DNA of 12,084 nt from JAJDIA01 sp031555735 (lineage in GTDB: Bacteria > Bacteroidota > Bacteroidia > Bacteroidales > Tannerellaceae): NCBI GenBank assembly GCA_031555735.1, contig JAVBUE010000082.1, forward strand, positions 1-12,084, written 5' to 3'. Positions within the stretch are counted from its first letter, which is position 1, and the number at the start of each line of letters is the position of its first letter. Both the position numbers and the translations under genes were made by a program. Below the pieces are notes generated by a model. The model saw nothing but the letters and a program-made list of their open reading frames with translations. It had not been told where the DNA came from and ran no database searches. This document shows, piece after piece, positions 1 to 6,601 of this stretch.

Positions 1-27
1 ACCCTCAATTTTTGTATACATATTAGG

Positions 28-65
28 CGCACGCCCGGATTGTTCCGCGCGTGCGTCATTTTTTT
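28..65 (+). terminator. Rho-independent terminator of an upstream off-window gene
   Basis: A 7-bp GC-rich stem, CGCACGC (28-34) with GCGTGCG (49-55), is continued inwards after one C/C mismatch by CGGA (36-39) with TCCG (44-47) around a 4-base loop. A run of seven T (59-65) follows on the plus strand. This is the classic intrinsic terminator layout. It implies that a plus-strand gene ends just left of the window. The opposite orientation lacks an equally good T run. Confidence 0.75.
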
Positions 66-84
66 GTATCCATCCCGAAATAAG

Positions 85-241
85 TGATAGGAATACCCTT
101 TTGAATGATAGGTTTACCGTTGTTAAAATATGTTCATAAAAGGCGTGCAACCCGCATCAAATCAGGCATGATAGGAATGCCGATGGCGTGATAGGATTAC
201 CGACGATGTATATCTATCAGCAGTAAATGATAGTTTTACCG
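85..241 (+). repeat. Interspersed TGATAGGnnTACCG motif, five copies
   Basis: Near-identical 13-14-base motifs start at 85, 106, 169, 189 and 228: TGATAGGAATACC, TGATAGGTTTACCG, TGATAGGAATGCCG, TGATAGGATTACCG and TGATAGTTTTACCG. A weaker sixth copy starts at 265 (TGTTGGTATTACCG, 11 of 14 bases match the 189 copy). All are on the same strand. Start-to-start distances are 21, 63, 20, 39 and 37 bases, close to multiples of about 20-21, i.e. two helix turns. The function is unknown. The spacing would suit cooperative protein binding, but the copies could also be decaying tandem repeats. Confidence 0.65.
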
Positions 242-293
242 CCTATGGGCGTTCGTATCAACCCTGTTGGTATTACCGCATGGTGCAGAGAAT

Positions 294-631
294 GCAGACG
301 GACGCCGGTTTTTCAAATAATATACTTTTATATCCAACCCGGAAGTCTATCTGGCTCCCCGCCTTTGAAAAGGCGGGGGGGACCGCCGCTTGCGGTGGTG
401 GGGCGGTTGATTCATTCTCTTGGTAAATACTATATGAAATATCCATTACCTCACCGCACGAAGTTGTTATCCGGGCTTTTGACACATCTTCGCATCGCTG
501 CAAATAGAATGAATCAACCGCCCCACCACCGCAAGCGGCGGTCCCCCCCGCCTTTTCAAAGGCGGGGAGCCAGATAGACTTCCGGGTTGGATATAAAAGT
601 ATATTATTTAAAAAAACCGGCGTCCGTCTGC
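294..631. repeat. Large inverted repeat, ~125-base arms, REP-like
   Basis: The left arm (294-418) is the reverse complement of the right arm (506-631), with only one mismatch and one single-base indel noticed, around an A/T-rich patch near 314-320 and 608-616. The arms flank an 87-base centre (419-505). Weaker inverted similarity continues outwards to GGTATTAC at 269-276 and GTAATACC at 656-663. Each arm contains two smaller palindromes: CCCCGCCTTT/AAAGGCGGGG (left arm 357-378) and CCGC/GCGG (left arm 383-396). Compact GC-rich palindromes like these are typical of REP/BIME or MITE-type intergenic elements. A fragment of the same sequence (ACCCGGAAGTCT) recurs at 684 bases past position 11000, i.e. 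11684-11695, which supports a dispersed family. No transposase is present. Confidence 0.85.
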
Positions 632-747
632 GTTATCCTGCGTCGTCTGCATCCAGTAATACCTTCTCTATATACATCTGCGTGCAGTAACACCTTCACT
701 ACGTCCGTCTGCGTTATCCTGCGCCGTCTGCGTCCAGTAATACCCTC
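621..747 (+). repeat. 46-base direct repeat with a third partial copy
   Basis: Bases 621-666 and 702-747 match at 43 of 46 positions, with differences at 643/724, 651/732 and 664/745. Between them, 675-696 is a shorter degenerate copy of the second half (consensus TCTGCGTCCAGTAATACC). The first copy overlaps the outer end of the right arm of the large inverted repeat, so the two structures belong to one repeat complex. No coding potential is recognised. Confidence 0.75.
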
Positions 748-765
748 ACCGGCATCTGGAAAAGA

Positions 766-794
766 ACCTTATCAAAAGATATCCCTCAAGGGAT
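766..794 (-). terminator. Possible weak terminator after the barrel gene
   Basis: Directly after the stop codon of the outer-membrane barrel gene (minus strand), ATCCC (781-785) pairs with GGGAT (790-794) around a 4-base loop. On the minus strand, ATATCTTTTG follows. The stem is only 5 bp and the T run only 4, so this is a weak candidate. The strong inverted repeat further downstream (506-631) could also end this transcript. Confidence 0.35.
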
Positions 795-3326
795 TTATTT
801 GAAGCGATAGCGGACGGAGAGGAAAAATTCGCGTCCGCGAATTTGGATCCAGGAGGTATAGCTTTCGAGGGACGAATATTGTGTATATCCATACTGCCGT
901 TTATCGAAGACATTGTTTGCCCCCGCTTCCAACAGCCAGGATCCGTATTTCCATTTCAGGGAGAGATCAACCAGGAACGCATTCACCGATTTGTCTTTGC
1001 TCACATCATTGTAATAATGATCGGCGGCCAGATTGAGTTCGATCGGAAAGACAGCATACCCTACATTCATTTTCTGCACCACATTCCAGAGCGGCGTAAG
1101 CGTAGTAGATTCGCCCAACCGGGAACCCCCATACCGGATCGTGGACTGATAGCCGATATCCAGCCGCTTATTCGGCACCCAACTGATCTTCGGCTCATAC
1201 TGCATGTATTCGGAACGGAACGGCATCCGTACGCCTTCACTCAGTTGCTCGCCATCCTGGCGGCTGAACGCCCAATTGAGCGACGCCTTCATTTTCCAAT
1301 CGTAAAACCCTTTGGAGAGCGCTCCGTTCAGGTTCCAGCCCGACGAGCGGTTGGCCATCGGGCGGGAAGCCAGCGTCACCTGTCCCCCATCGAAAAGCTG
1401 TTCATACATCCGGTTGGATTCGCTACGGATATACGAGAGTGAGAGTGTGGCGAAAAATTCACGGATCGTATTCCGGTATTCCCCATAAACTCGGTAATTC
1501 TGCTGCTGAAGAACGGAAAGCGATCCATCGTTTAAGATGCGGTTCCGGTAGTCGCGCTGATACGGCAGGGCGTAGAAATCTGTTTCGTTCCCCAACTGTT
1601 CCCGGTAATTACCGCTCAGGGTAAACCGCCACGCATAATTCAGCTTATATTCCACTGCCAGCGACGGGTTGGGCGATAAGCGGGAGAAACCGGCGCCCGG
1701 ATATGCCGTCCACACCAGCGGCAGGGTAAGCGTAGCCATCCACTTATCGATCGTCGCCTGCCAGAAAGGGGTGAGATACGTACCCCACCCATCCCGGATC
1801 GTACTGGCCTGTCCCGTTGTCCCCACCGTATAGCGCTGGCTCAGTATCCCTTTCTTCCGCAGGTAAGCGAAGGAGTTATCGGTATAAAACTGCCCGAGGT
1901 TCATCGTTTCCCCCACTCCGTTAACAATCAGTTCCGCCGGTAGGTAATTATACCGGAGGAACGAACGCATCTCCCAGGTGTTATCACCCCGGTTCCACAG
2001 CGTACGGAACTCATTGCGGACACCCGCCTGCGAGGTATTGATCCGCTGATCCACCTCCCCATGCCCGATAAACTGCGAGCGGCTGCGTTGCCAGTCGCCC
2101 ACCGCATCTAATTTATTGGTGAGGAAATGTGTGGCGGCATTCTGTTCGATATCGAGATGCAGGTCTGCCCGGTCGCTGCGGATACGGGTATCACTGGCTT
2201 CGGTCACCCGCACGGTATCCTCCGCCTGGTAGTAGGTTGTGGTACTCCCCCGCTCCTGCCTCCTCACGTCGTGCGTATAGCCGGCATTGAACCGGAGCCG
2301 GGTGGTTTCATCCAGTTTATACAGCCGGTTGGCAGATAGCGTATGCGCATCGTTAAACAGCAGCCGTTCCTTTTTCAGCGGCGCCATCAGCGACGGTTGG
2401 GAGAGGAACGAAGGGACAGCCGGTTCCCGGAGCGTGTTAAAGGCGTTACCGACCAGCATCAGCTGTTCGTCGGTCACATCCACGCCCCGGTTATTCCCTT
2501 TATACAGGTACGCCGTCTGGCTGGCGCGGCTCAGTTGCATGGCATCCAGTCCCCCTTCCCACAGGAAGTCGTCCGCCGAGAGTCCCGCTCCCGCCTTAAC
2601 GCTCCCCATCCATATATCGCGGAACTCCGGTTTCAGCGTCAGGTTGATCGCCACATCCTCCACCTTCACCCGGTCTTGCAGCAGACGGATCGGCTGATGG
2701 TTTTGCAGCACCTGCACCTTCTCCACCGCCTTCGCCTGTAGGTTGTTGTTGATCCGGTTATACCGTCCGTTGGTAAGATCCATCCCTTCGACGTAGAAGT
2801 TACTGATATCCTTCCCATTGTAGGAAATCTTCCCCGTCTCTTCATTCACATCCAGCCCGGGCAGCTTTTTGATCACGTCCTTGATGGATTCGTCTTTGCC
2901 GGAGAGGAACTGCGCCACGTCGTAGTTCACCGTATCCCGGTTGCCATACACACGGCCGGGGCGTACCTGCACTTCTTTCAACTGGAACGCTTTCGTTTCC
3001 AGCGAGAGGGCCAGTGTTTCACCCGGACGGACGTCTTTCGTAAGCGTCTGGTACCCGAGGAAGGAAACCGATACCTGCAATGAGTCCGTGTCCGCATCTT
3101 TCCCCCCCTTCAGTGTGAAGGCGCCCGTGGCGTCGGTCAGCGTATATCCCAGCATCCGCTTCGCACTGCCACGCAGCAGTTGCACGGTAGCCATCTCCAC
3201 CGGTTGGCCGGTTGCGGCATCCGTCACACTTCCCTTGAAGAGCAACTGCGCATGGCTGTAAGACATACCCACGGCCAACCACACCCCAACGGGTATGATG
3301 CGGAGAAGGATGCGGATGTATTTCAT
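795..3326 (-). CDS. TonB-receptor-like outer-membrane beta-barrel protein
   Basis: Predicted 843-residue outer-membrane protein. Residues 1-26 are a signal peptide ending SHA|Q. A carboxypeptidase-regulatory-like beta-sandwich follows at about 29-110, with the typical GxVTDAATGQPVxxATV start. Next is a plug-like segment at roughly 110-240 (DVIKKLPGLDVNEETGKISYNG), then a long beta-barrel rich in alternating aromatic residues, ending in SVRYRFK as barrel proteins often do. The length fits the Bacteroidetes outer-membrane-barrel family (OMP_b-brl_3 type). I see no clear TonB box, so whether it is TonB-driven is uncertain. Its ATG overlaps the stop of the GLPGLI gene upstream (ATGA, 3323-3326), so the two are translationally coupled and probably act together. 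Its substrate is unknown. The divergent two-component genes are the likeliest regulators (inference). Confidence 0.88.
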   Translation of the reverse strand: MKYIRILLRIIPVGVWLAVGMSYSHAQLLFKGSVTDAATGQPVEMATVQLLRGSAKRMLGYTLTDATGAFTLKGGKDADTDSLQVSVSFLGYQTLTKDVRPGETLALSLETKAFQLKEVQVRPGRVYGNRDTVNYDVAQFLSGKDESIKDVIKKLPGLDVNEETGKISYNGKDISNFYVEGMDLTNGRYNRINNNLQAKAVEKVQVLQNHQPIRLLQDRVKVEDVAINLTLKPEFRDIWMGSVKAGAGLSADDFLWEGGLDAMQLSRASQTAYLYKGNNRGVDVTDEQLMLVGNAFNTLREPAVPSFLSQPSLMAPLKKERLLFNDAHTLSANRLYKLDETTRLRFNAGYTHDVRRQERGSTTTYYQAEDTVRVTEASDTRIRSDRADLHLDIEQNAATHFLTNKLDAVGDWQRSRSQFIGHGEVDQRINTSQAGVRNEFRTLWNRGDNTWEMRSFLRYNYLPAELIVNGVGETMNLGQFYTDNSFAYLRKKGILSQRYTVGTTGQASTIRDGWGTYLTPFWQATIDKWMATLTLPLVWTAYPGAGFSRLSPNPSLAVEYKLNYAWRFTLSGNYREQLGNETDFYALPYQRDYRNRILNDGSLSVLQQQNYRVYGEYRNTIREFFATLSLSYIRSESNRMYEQLFDGGQVTLASRPMANRSSGWNLNGALSKGFYDWKMKASLNWAFSRQDGEQLSEGVRMPFRSEYMQYEPKISWVPNKRLDIGYQSTIRYGGSRLGESTTLTPLWNVVQKMNVGYAVFPIELNLAADHYYNDVSKDKSVNAFLVDLSLKWKYGSWLLEAGANNVFDKRQYGYTQYSSLESYTSWIQIRGREFFLSVRYRFK

Positions 3327-4198
3327 TTTTCAGCCCGTTCGATCGGATTAAAAGGCGTATTCTTCGGTGTTTTCGCCTCACCCCCATCCTCATCCTTAAT
3401 CACGATCCGGATATTGGGGTTGGTAGAGGTGACATAGCCTACCGGGTCGGCGGCAAACCGTTCATACACCGTGAACAGCTCCTTGCGGGACACCTTCTGA
3501 TACCCTTCGGCGCCAAAGAGCAGGGGTTCGCCGACCTGGTTGATCAACCCCGTACATTCGAACACATACTGCTTTTCGCTGTCTTCCGCTTTGAGGATCA
3601 TACCGGGCAAGCCGTAGAGTTTCCAGGGACCGTCGCTGCGCGGAATCTCCATCGTATAATACGCCGTCCAGTCGCGCCCCTTGAAGTGGCACACAGCCTT
3701 GTGGCAAGGATAGCCGATCACCGTCAGCGTATCGTCCGACAGTTCCCATGCCGGCTGCTCGATGGCCTCTTCACAACGGAAACGGCCGGAGGCTACCTGG
3801 TCGAGGGTCGTCACCTTCCCCGCCGGATAGTTCTTATAGATCCGGTGCGTCACCATCCCTTCGTTGGTCTTGTCGGCCGACGTACGCTGTCGCGTGATAC
3901 GGCCGTTGTTCCGCTTAAGTTCTTCGCGGAAGAGCGAGTCGGTCACAAACCGGGTATAACTGTAGTATTGCGAAGCTTTGTTTCCCACTTTCAGCATCAG
4001 GGTCTCGTCGAGGAGATTCTCCGGTTTCTGCGGATCAGGCATCAACCGGAGCTGGTATTGCGCCACAAAGCGCACCTCATCGATCGAGTCGGCCTTCATC
4101 GATTCGTTCGGGTTCATCACATTCAATACCATTTGCGCCTTTAGTCCGGTAGAGACGCAGGCCAGCAGCAATGCTGCGGAGAGGAGAAGTTGTTTCAT
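3323..4198 (-). CDS. GLPGLI family secreted protein
   Basis: A 291-residue protein of the Bacteroidetes GLPGLI family (function unknown), exported to the periplasm or envelope. Residues 1-22 form a signal peptide (MKQLLLSAALLLACVSTGLKAQ). The family hallmarks are present: GYPCHKAVCHFKGRDWTAYYT at 162-182, split here as GYPC and GRDWTAYYT, then IP and GPWKLYGLPGM at 190-200, and a C-terminal NPIE at 284-287. Cysteines at 142, 165 and 170 could form a disulfide. I chose the ATG at 4198 rather than an in-frame one at 4225 because it begins a clean signal peptide and because the promoter box (4223-4230) overlaps the upstream option. The gene is coupled by ATGA to the barrel gene. Family members often sit beside such barrels; a partner role in transport is inference. 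Confidence 0.9.
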   Translation of the reverse strand: MKQLLLSAALLLACVSTGLKAQMVLNVMNPNESMKADSIDEVRFVAQYQLRLMPDPQKPENLLDETLMLKVGNKASQYYSYTRFVTDSLFREELKRNNGRITRQRTSADKTNEGMVTHRIYKNYPAGKVTTLDQVASGRFRCEEAIEQPAWELSDDTLTVIGYPCHKAVCHFKGRDWTAYYTMEIPRSDGPWKLYGLPGMILKAEDSEKQYVFECTGLINQVGEPLLFGAEGYQKVSRKELFTVYERFAADPVGYVTSTNPNIRIVIKDEDGGEAKTPKNTPFNPIERAEK

Positions 4199-4222
4199 AC
4201 GTATATTCGTTTTATCCGGAAG

Positions 4223-4230
4223 CAAATGTA
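4223..4230 (-). promoter_or_regulatory. Promoter -7 box for the GLPGLI-barrel operon
   Basis: On the minus strand the sequence TACATTTG matches the Bacteroidetes sigma-ABfr -7 consensus TAnnTTTG. It lies 24 bases before the chosen start codon at 4198. No clear TTG -33 element stands at the usual distance, which could mean that an activator is needed. It shares a 153-base intergenic region with the divergent kinase promoter. Confidence 0.6.
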
Positions 4231-4327
4231 TCGGATTTATCCATCGCCCGACGTTCTATTTATTACTGAAATATTACTGCCCCTTAAAAAAGCCTCCGCG
4301 CGATGGATCCCATTCACGCGTACATTC

Positions 4328-4335
4328 TATCTTTG
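4328..4335 (+). promoter_or_regulatory. Promoter -7 box for the kinase-regulator operon
   Basis: TATCTTTG matches the Bacteroidetes consensus TAnnTTTG and ends 16 bases before the ATG at 4352, which gives a very short leader. No -33 TTG is evident at 19-21 bases upstream. The box lies inside the longer open frame that begins near 4190, which is the main argument for the later start of the kinase. Confidence 0.65.
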
Positions 4336-4351
4336 CGTAAATATCATACGC

Positions 4352-5860
4352 ATGGAAAAACGCATACGGTTCATCTGGATACTCTCCCTCGCATCGGCCG
4401 CCCTGCTGATCATGATGCAGGGCTATTGGCTCTACAACCAGTACGGCTACGTGGTGGATTCGTGTTCTTCCGAACTGGCCGCCACCATCCTCCAGGCCGG
4501 CGAAGAAGAATACAGCCTGCGGAAAGAAGAAAAAGTCCATCCCCTTTCCTTTATCGTCAGCCAAAATGCGGAATATAAAAGCGAAGAGGGGCGGGAGTCG
4601 AAAAGCAAGGAGATATTCGTCGGCATCAGCCAGACGGGCGGACCCTTGCCGACAAAACCGGAAGAAGCCCTGGCGATCCGTGACTCGATAGAAAGTAAGC
4701 AAACGAAACAACTGCGGTTGGATGTGGAGAATATCAAACAGAACGGACTACCGGCAGATGCGGCAGAAAACCGGATACGCCTGTCTTTCAGCGCCAATCT
4801 CCCTGCCGAGCAGATGCATGCGGCTGTGAACCGGGCGATCACCAACTACACCAACCCCTTTCGTGCCGAGCGGCTCGACTCCATCCTGCGCTCCCGCCTG
4901 CCGGATACCCGATACACCCTCCTTCAGCCGGTTGAAGTCGATTCGTCGGTGATCACTTCCGGATGGGAAAAGACGGGCAACCTCCTCTATCCGGCGGTGA
5001 ACGTATCGTATGCCTACAGCCCCATGCAATACGGGTACGTCACGATCCATGCCGACATCCCGGCACAGCCCCTCTTCCGGCGGATGGCGGTACAACTGGC
5101 GCTGTCGCTCATCCTCGTCATCCTCCTCACCGGTTGCTTAGTCTATCAGATCCGGACGATCCGCAAGCAGCAGAAGATCAGCGAGCTCCGGCAGAATTTC
5201 GTCAATACGATGATCCACGAGCTCAAACGACCGGTACAGACACTGAAAACCTTCGTCTCCTTCCTCGGCGACAAAGAGATGCGGGCAGATGAAGCCACCA
5301 CCGGACAGGTGGTGCAAGACTCCCTCTTCGAGCTGGATAACCTCTCCGCCTACCTCGCCAAGCTCCGTGATATGGTACGTGCCGACGACGAGGTGACCCT
5401 GCTCAAACGCACGAAGTTCAACCTCCGGGAGCTGGTGGAAAAAGTGATCCGCCTCACCGCCATTCCCACCGGTAAGGACGTTTCTTTCTCGACTTCGTAT
5501 GAGATGGAAACACCTGTGATCGAAGCCGATCCCGTACACGTAGCCAATATCCTGAGTAACCTGATCGAGAACGCCGTGAAGTATTCGGGCGAACAGGTAC
5601 ACATCACCATCCGTGCCGAACGGCGGGGAAGAGAGCTCCGCCTCACCGTGTCTGACGACGGCATCGGCATCCCGCTGGCCGAACAGGAAAAAGTATTTGC
5701 CAAGTTCTACCGCGGCAGCAACCTGCCCGACCGCAACCTGCCGGGACTGGGACTGGGACTCAGCTACGTAAAGCTCATCAGCGAAGCCCACCAGGGGTAT
5801 GTCACCCTGCAAAGCCGCCTGGGCGAAGGGACATCCATCACCTTATGCCTGCCGCAATGA
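4352..5860 (+). CDS. Membrane sensor histidine kinase
   Basis: A 502-residue two-component sensor kinase of the inner membrane. A first membrane helix (about 6-28) and a second (about 245-267) enclose a periplasmic sensor region of about 215 residues with no domain I recognise. The cytoplasmic part holds the dimerisation/phosphoacceptor helix with HELKRP (His289), then the ATPase domain: N box NLIENAVKYS (403-412), G1 DDGIGI (435-440), F box FAKFYR (449-454) and G2 GLGLGL (465-470). All catalytic elements look intact. A longer frame opens at 4190, but the ATG at 4352 starts a proper membrane anchor just after the promoter box. Its stop overlaps the next gene's ATG (ATGA), marking that response regulator as its cognate partner. 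It is divergent from the GLPGLI-barrel operon, so sensing at the envelope is plausible. It may be related to RprX-type Bacteroides kinases, but I do not assign a symbol. Confidence 0.93.
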   Translation: MEKRIRFIWILSLASAALLIMMQGYWLYNQYGYVVDSCSSELAATILQAGEEEYSLRKEEKVHPLSFIVSQNAEYKSEEGRESKSKEIFVGISQTGGPLPTKPEEALAIRDSIESKQTKQLRLDVENIKQNGLPADAAENRIRLSFSANLPAEQMHAAVNRAITNYTNPFRAERLDSILRSRLPDTRYTLLQPVEVDSSVITSGWEKTGNLLYPAVNVSYAYSPMQYGYVTIHADIPAQPLFRRMAVQLALSLILVILLTGCLVYQIRTIRKQQKISELRQNFVNTMIHELKRPVQTLKTFVSFLGDKEMRADEATTGQVVQDSLFELDNLSAYLAKLRDMVRADDEVTLLKRTKFNLRELVEKVIRLTAIPTGKDVSFSTSYEMETPVIEADPVHVANILSNLIENAVKYSGEQVHITIRAERRGRELRLTVSDDGIGIPLAEQEKVFAKFYRGSNLPDRNLPGLGLGLSYVKLISEAHQGYVTLQSRLGEGTSITLCLPQ

Positions 5861-6540
5861 AAACAGTACTGAAAATACTCTTTGCCGACGACGATTTGAA
5901 GTACTCCCTCGTCATCAAACGCTTCCTCGAACGCGAAGGATATGAGGTGACCTATACCGGCAACGGGCAGAAAGCGCTGGAACAGTTCCCCCTGGTGAAG
6001 CCCGACCTCGTATTACTCGACATCAACATGCCCGGCCTCAACGGATTCGAAGTGGCGCAGCAGATCAGGGAGACCGACAGCCATACGCTCATCTTCTTCC
6101 TCTCCGACCGCTCCGACAAGAGCGACCGCCTGAAAGGATTCAGCCTGCGGGGGAATGATTACATCGCCAAACCCTTCTATCCCGAAGAACTGATCGCCCG
6201 TATCCGCGAACGGTTTGAAACGGCGGCGGCAGAGAACCTGCCGGAAGAAACCTATACCTTCGGCAAAACCGTATTCAACTACAGCACCAACGAGCTGCGT
6301 ACCGGCAACAGCAAGACGCTCATCACCTCCCGCCAGGCGGAGCTGCTCCGTATCCTGGCGCGTAACCCGAATGCGGCCGTCGAACGCGACATACTGCTCT
6401 CCACCGTCTGGGGAAACACCTCCTATGCCAATTCTCTCGCCCTCAACGTCCAGATCACCTACCTCCGCAAGGCGTTGCAGAACGATCCCGACACCGGTAT
6501 CATCTCCCTTCCCCGAAAAGGGTATATGCTGAAGGGATAA
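5857..6540 (+). CDS. OmpR/PhoB-type response regulator
   Basis: A 227-residue DNA-binding response regulator, the likely phosphorylation partner of the kinase just upstream (4-base ATGA overlap). The receiver domain (about 5-118) has the acidic pair D11-D12, the phosphoacceptor D55 in LLDINMPG, the switch serine S83 (LSD rather than the more usual LTA) and the conserved K105 in AKPF. A winged-helix effector domain (about 130-227) follows, ending in the typical LPRKGYML. The start was taken at the ATG at 5857; an in-frame ATG at 5845 lies wholly inside the kinase gene. Likely targets, by position, are the divergent promoters between 4199 and 4351 (inference). It resembles RprY-type regulators in general architecture only. 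Confidence 0.94.
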   Translation: MKTVLKILFADDDLKYSLVIKRFLEREGYEVTYTGNGQKALEQFPLVKPDLVLLDINMPGLNGFEVAQQIRETDSHTLIFFLSDRSDKSDRLKGFSLRGNDYIAKPFYPEELIARIRERFETAAAENLPEETYTFGKTVFNYSTNELRTGNSKTLITSRQAELLRILARNPNAAVERDILLSTVWGNTSYANSLALNVQITYLRKALQNDPDTGIISLPRKGYMLKG

Positions 6541-6545
6541 CCAAC

Positions 6546-6576
6546 AAAAAAGGCTGCTCCACCCGGAACAGCCTTT
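6546..6576 (-). terminator. Terminator of pnp, also serving the regulator gene
   Basis: AAAGGCTG (6549-6556) pairs with CAGCCTTT (6569-6576). In the minus-strand transcript the stem continues by one G-U and three Watson-Crick pairs around a GGGT loop, and is followed by six U from the A run at 6546-6551. In the plus direction the extended stem has a C/A mismatch and only three T, so it is weaker there. It sits between two converging genes, the response regulator (ends 6540) and pnp (ends 6602), and probably works in both directions but best for pnp. Confidence 0.85.
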
Positions 6577-6601
6577 CTCTATATACTATAATGTACGCGC
6601 G

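Larger units (their letters stand above)
66..794. other. Gene-free, repeat-rich intergenic region
   Basis: I see no convincing gene here. The open frames in this stretch run through the inverted repeat and the direct repeats on both strands, have no visible domain, and have no promoter or ribosome-binding context. The stretch holds five or six copies of a TGATAGGnnTACCG-like motif (85-278), a large inverted repeat (294-631), and a 46-base direct repeat with a shorter degenerate copy (621-747). It separates an off-window plus-strand gene from the converging outer-membrane barrel gene, so it is a convergent junction, a common place for repeat elements to accumulate. Confidence 0.7.

Noticed and set aside
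419..505. Phase-variable invertible promoter in the centre of the inverted repeat
   Set aside because: I could not find a good TAnnTTTG box in either orientation and no recombinase gene is in view; kept only as a testable possibility under the inverted-repeat finding.
227..802. Small proteins from frames at 227-577, 273-503 and 587-802
   Set aside because: These read through the inverted and direct repeats on both strands; similarity between them comes from the repeats, not from coding constraint.
843..1442. Plus-strand open frame (199 codons) opposite the barrel gene
   Set aside because: It overlaps the C-terminal part of the barrel, which is clearly coding on the minus strand, and has no recognisable features.
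4190..4351. N-terminal extension of the kinase to 4190
   Set aside because: It would span the divergent promoter region, including both -7 boxes, and put 54 poorly structured residues before a good membrane anchor.
5138..5812. Minus-strand open frame (224 codons) opposite the kinase
   Set aside because: The kinase catalytic motifs are intact on the plus strand over the same bases; the minus frame has no domain, promoter or signal.
4352..6540. Naming the two-component pair rprX-rprY
   Set aside because: The architecture fits, but the switch region (LSD) and surrounding sequence do not clearly match what I recall of RprY, so symbols were withheld.
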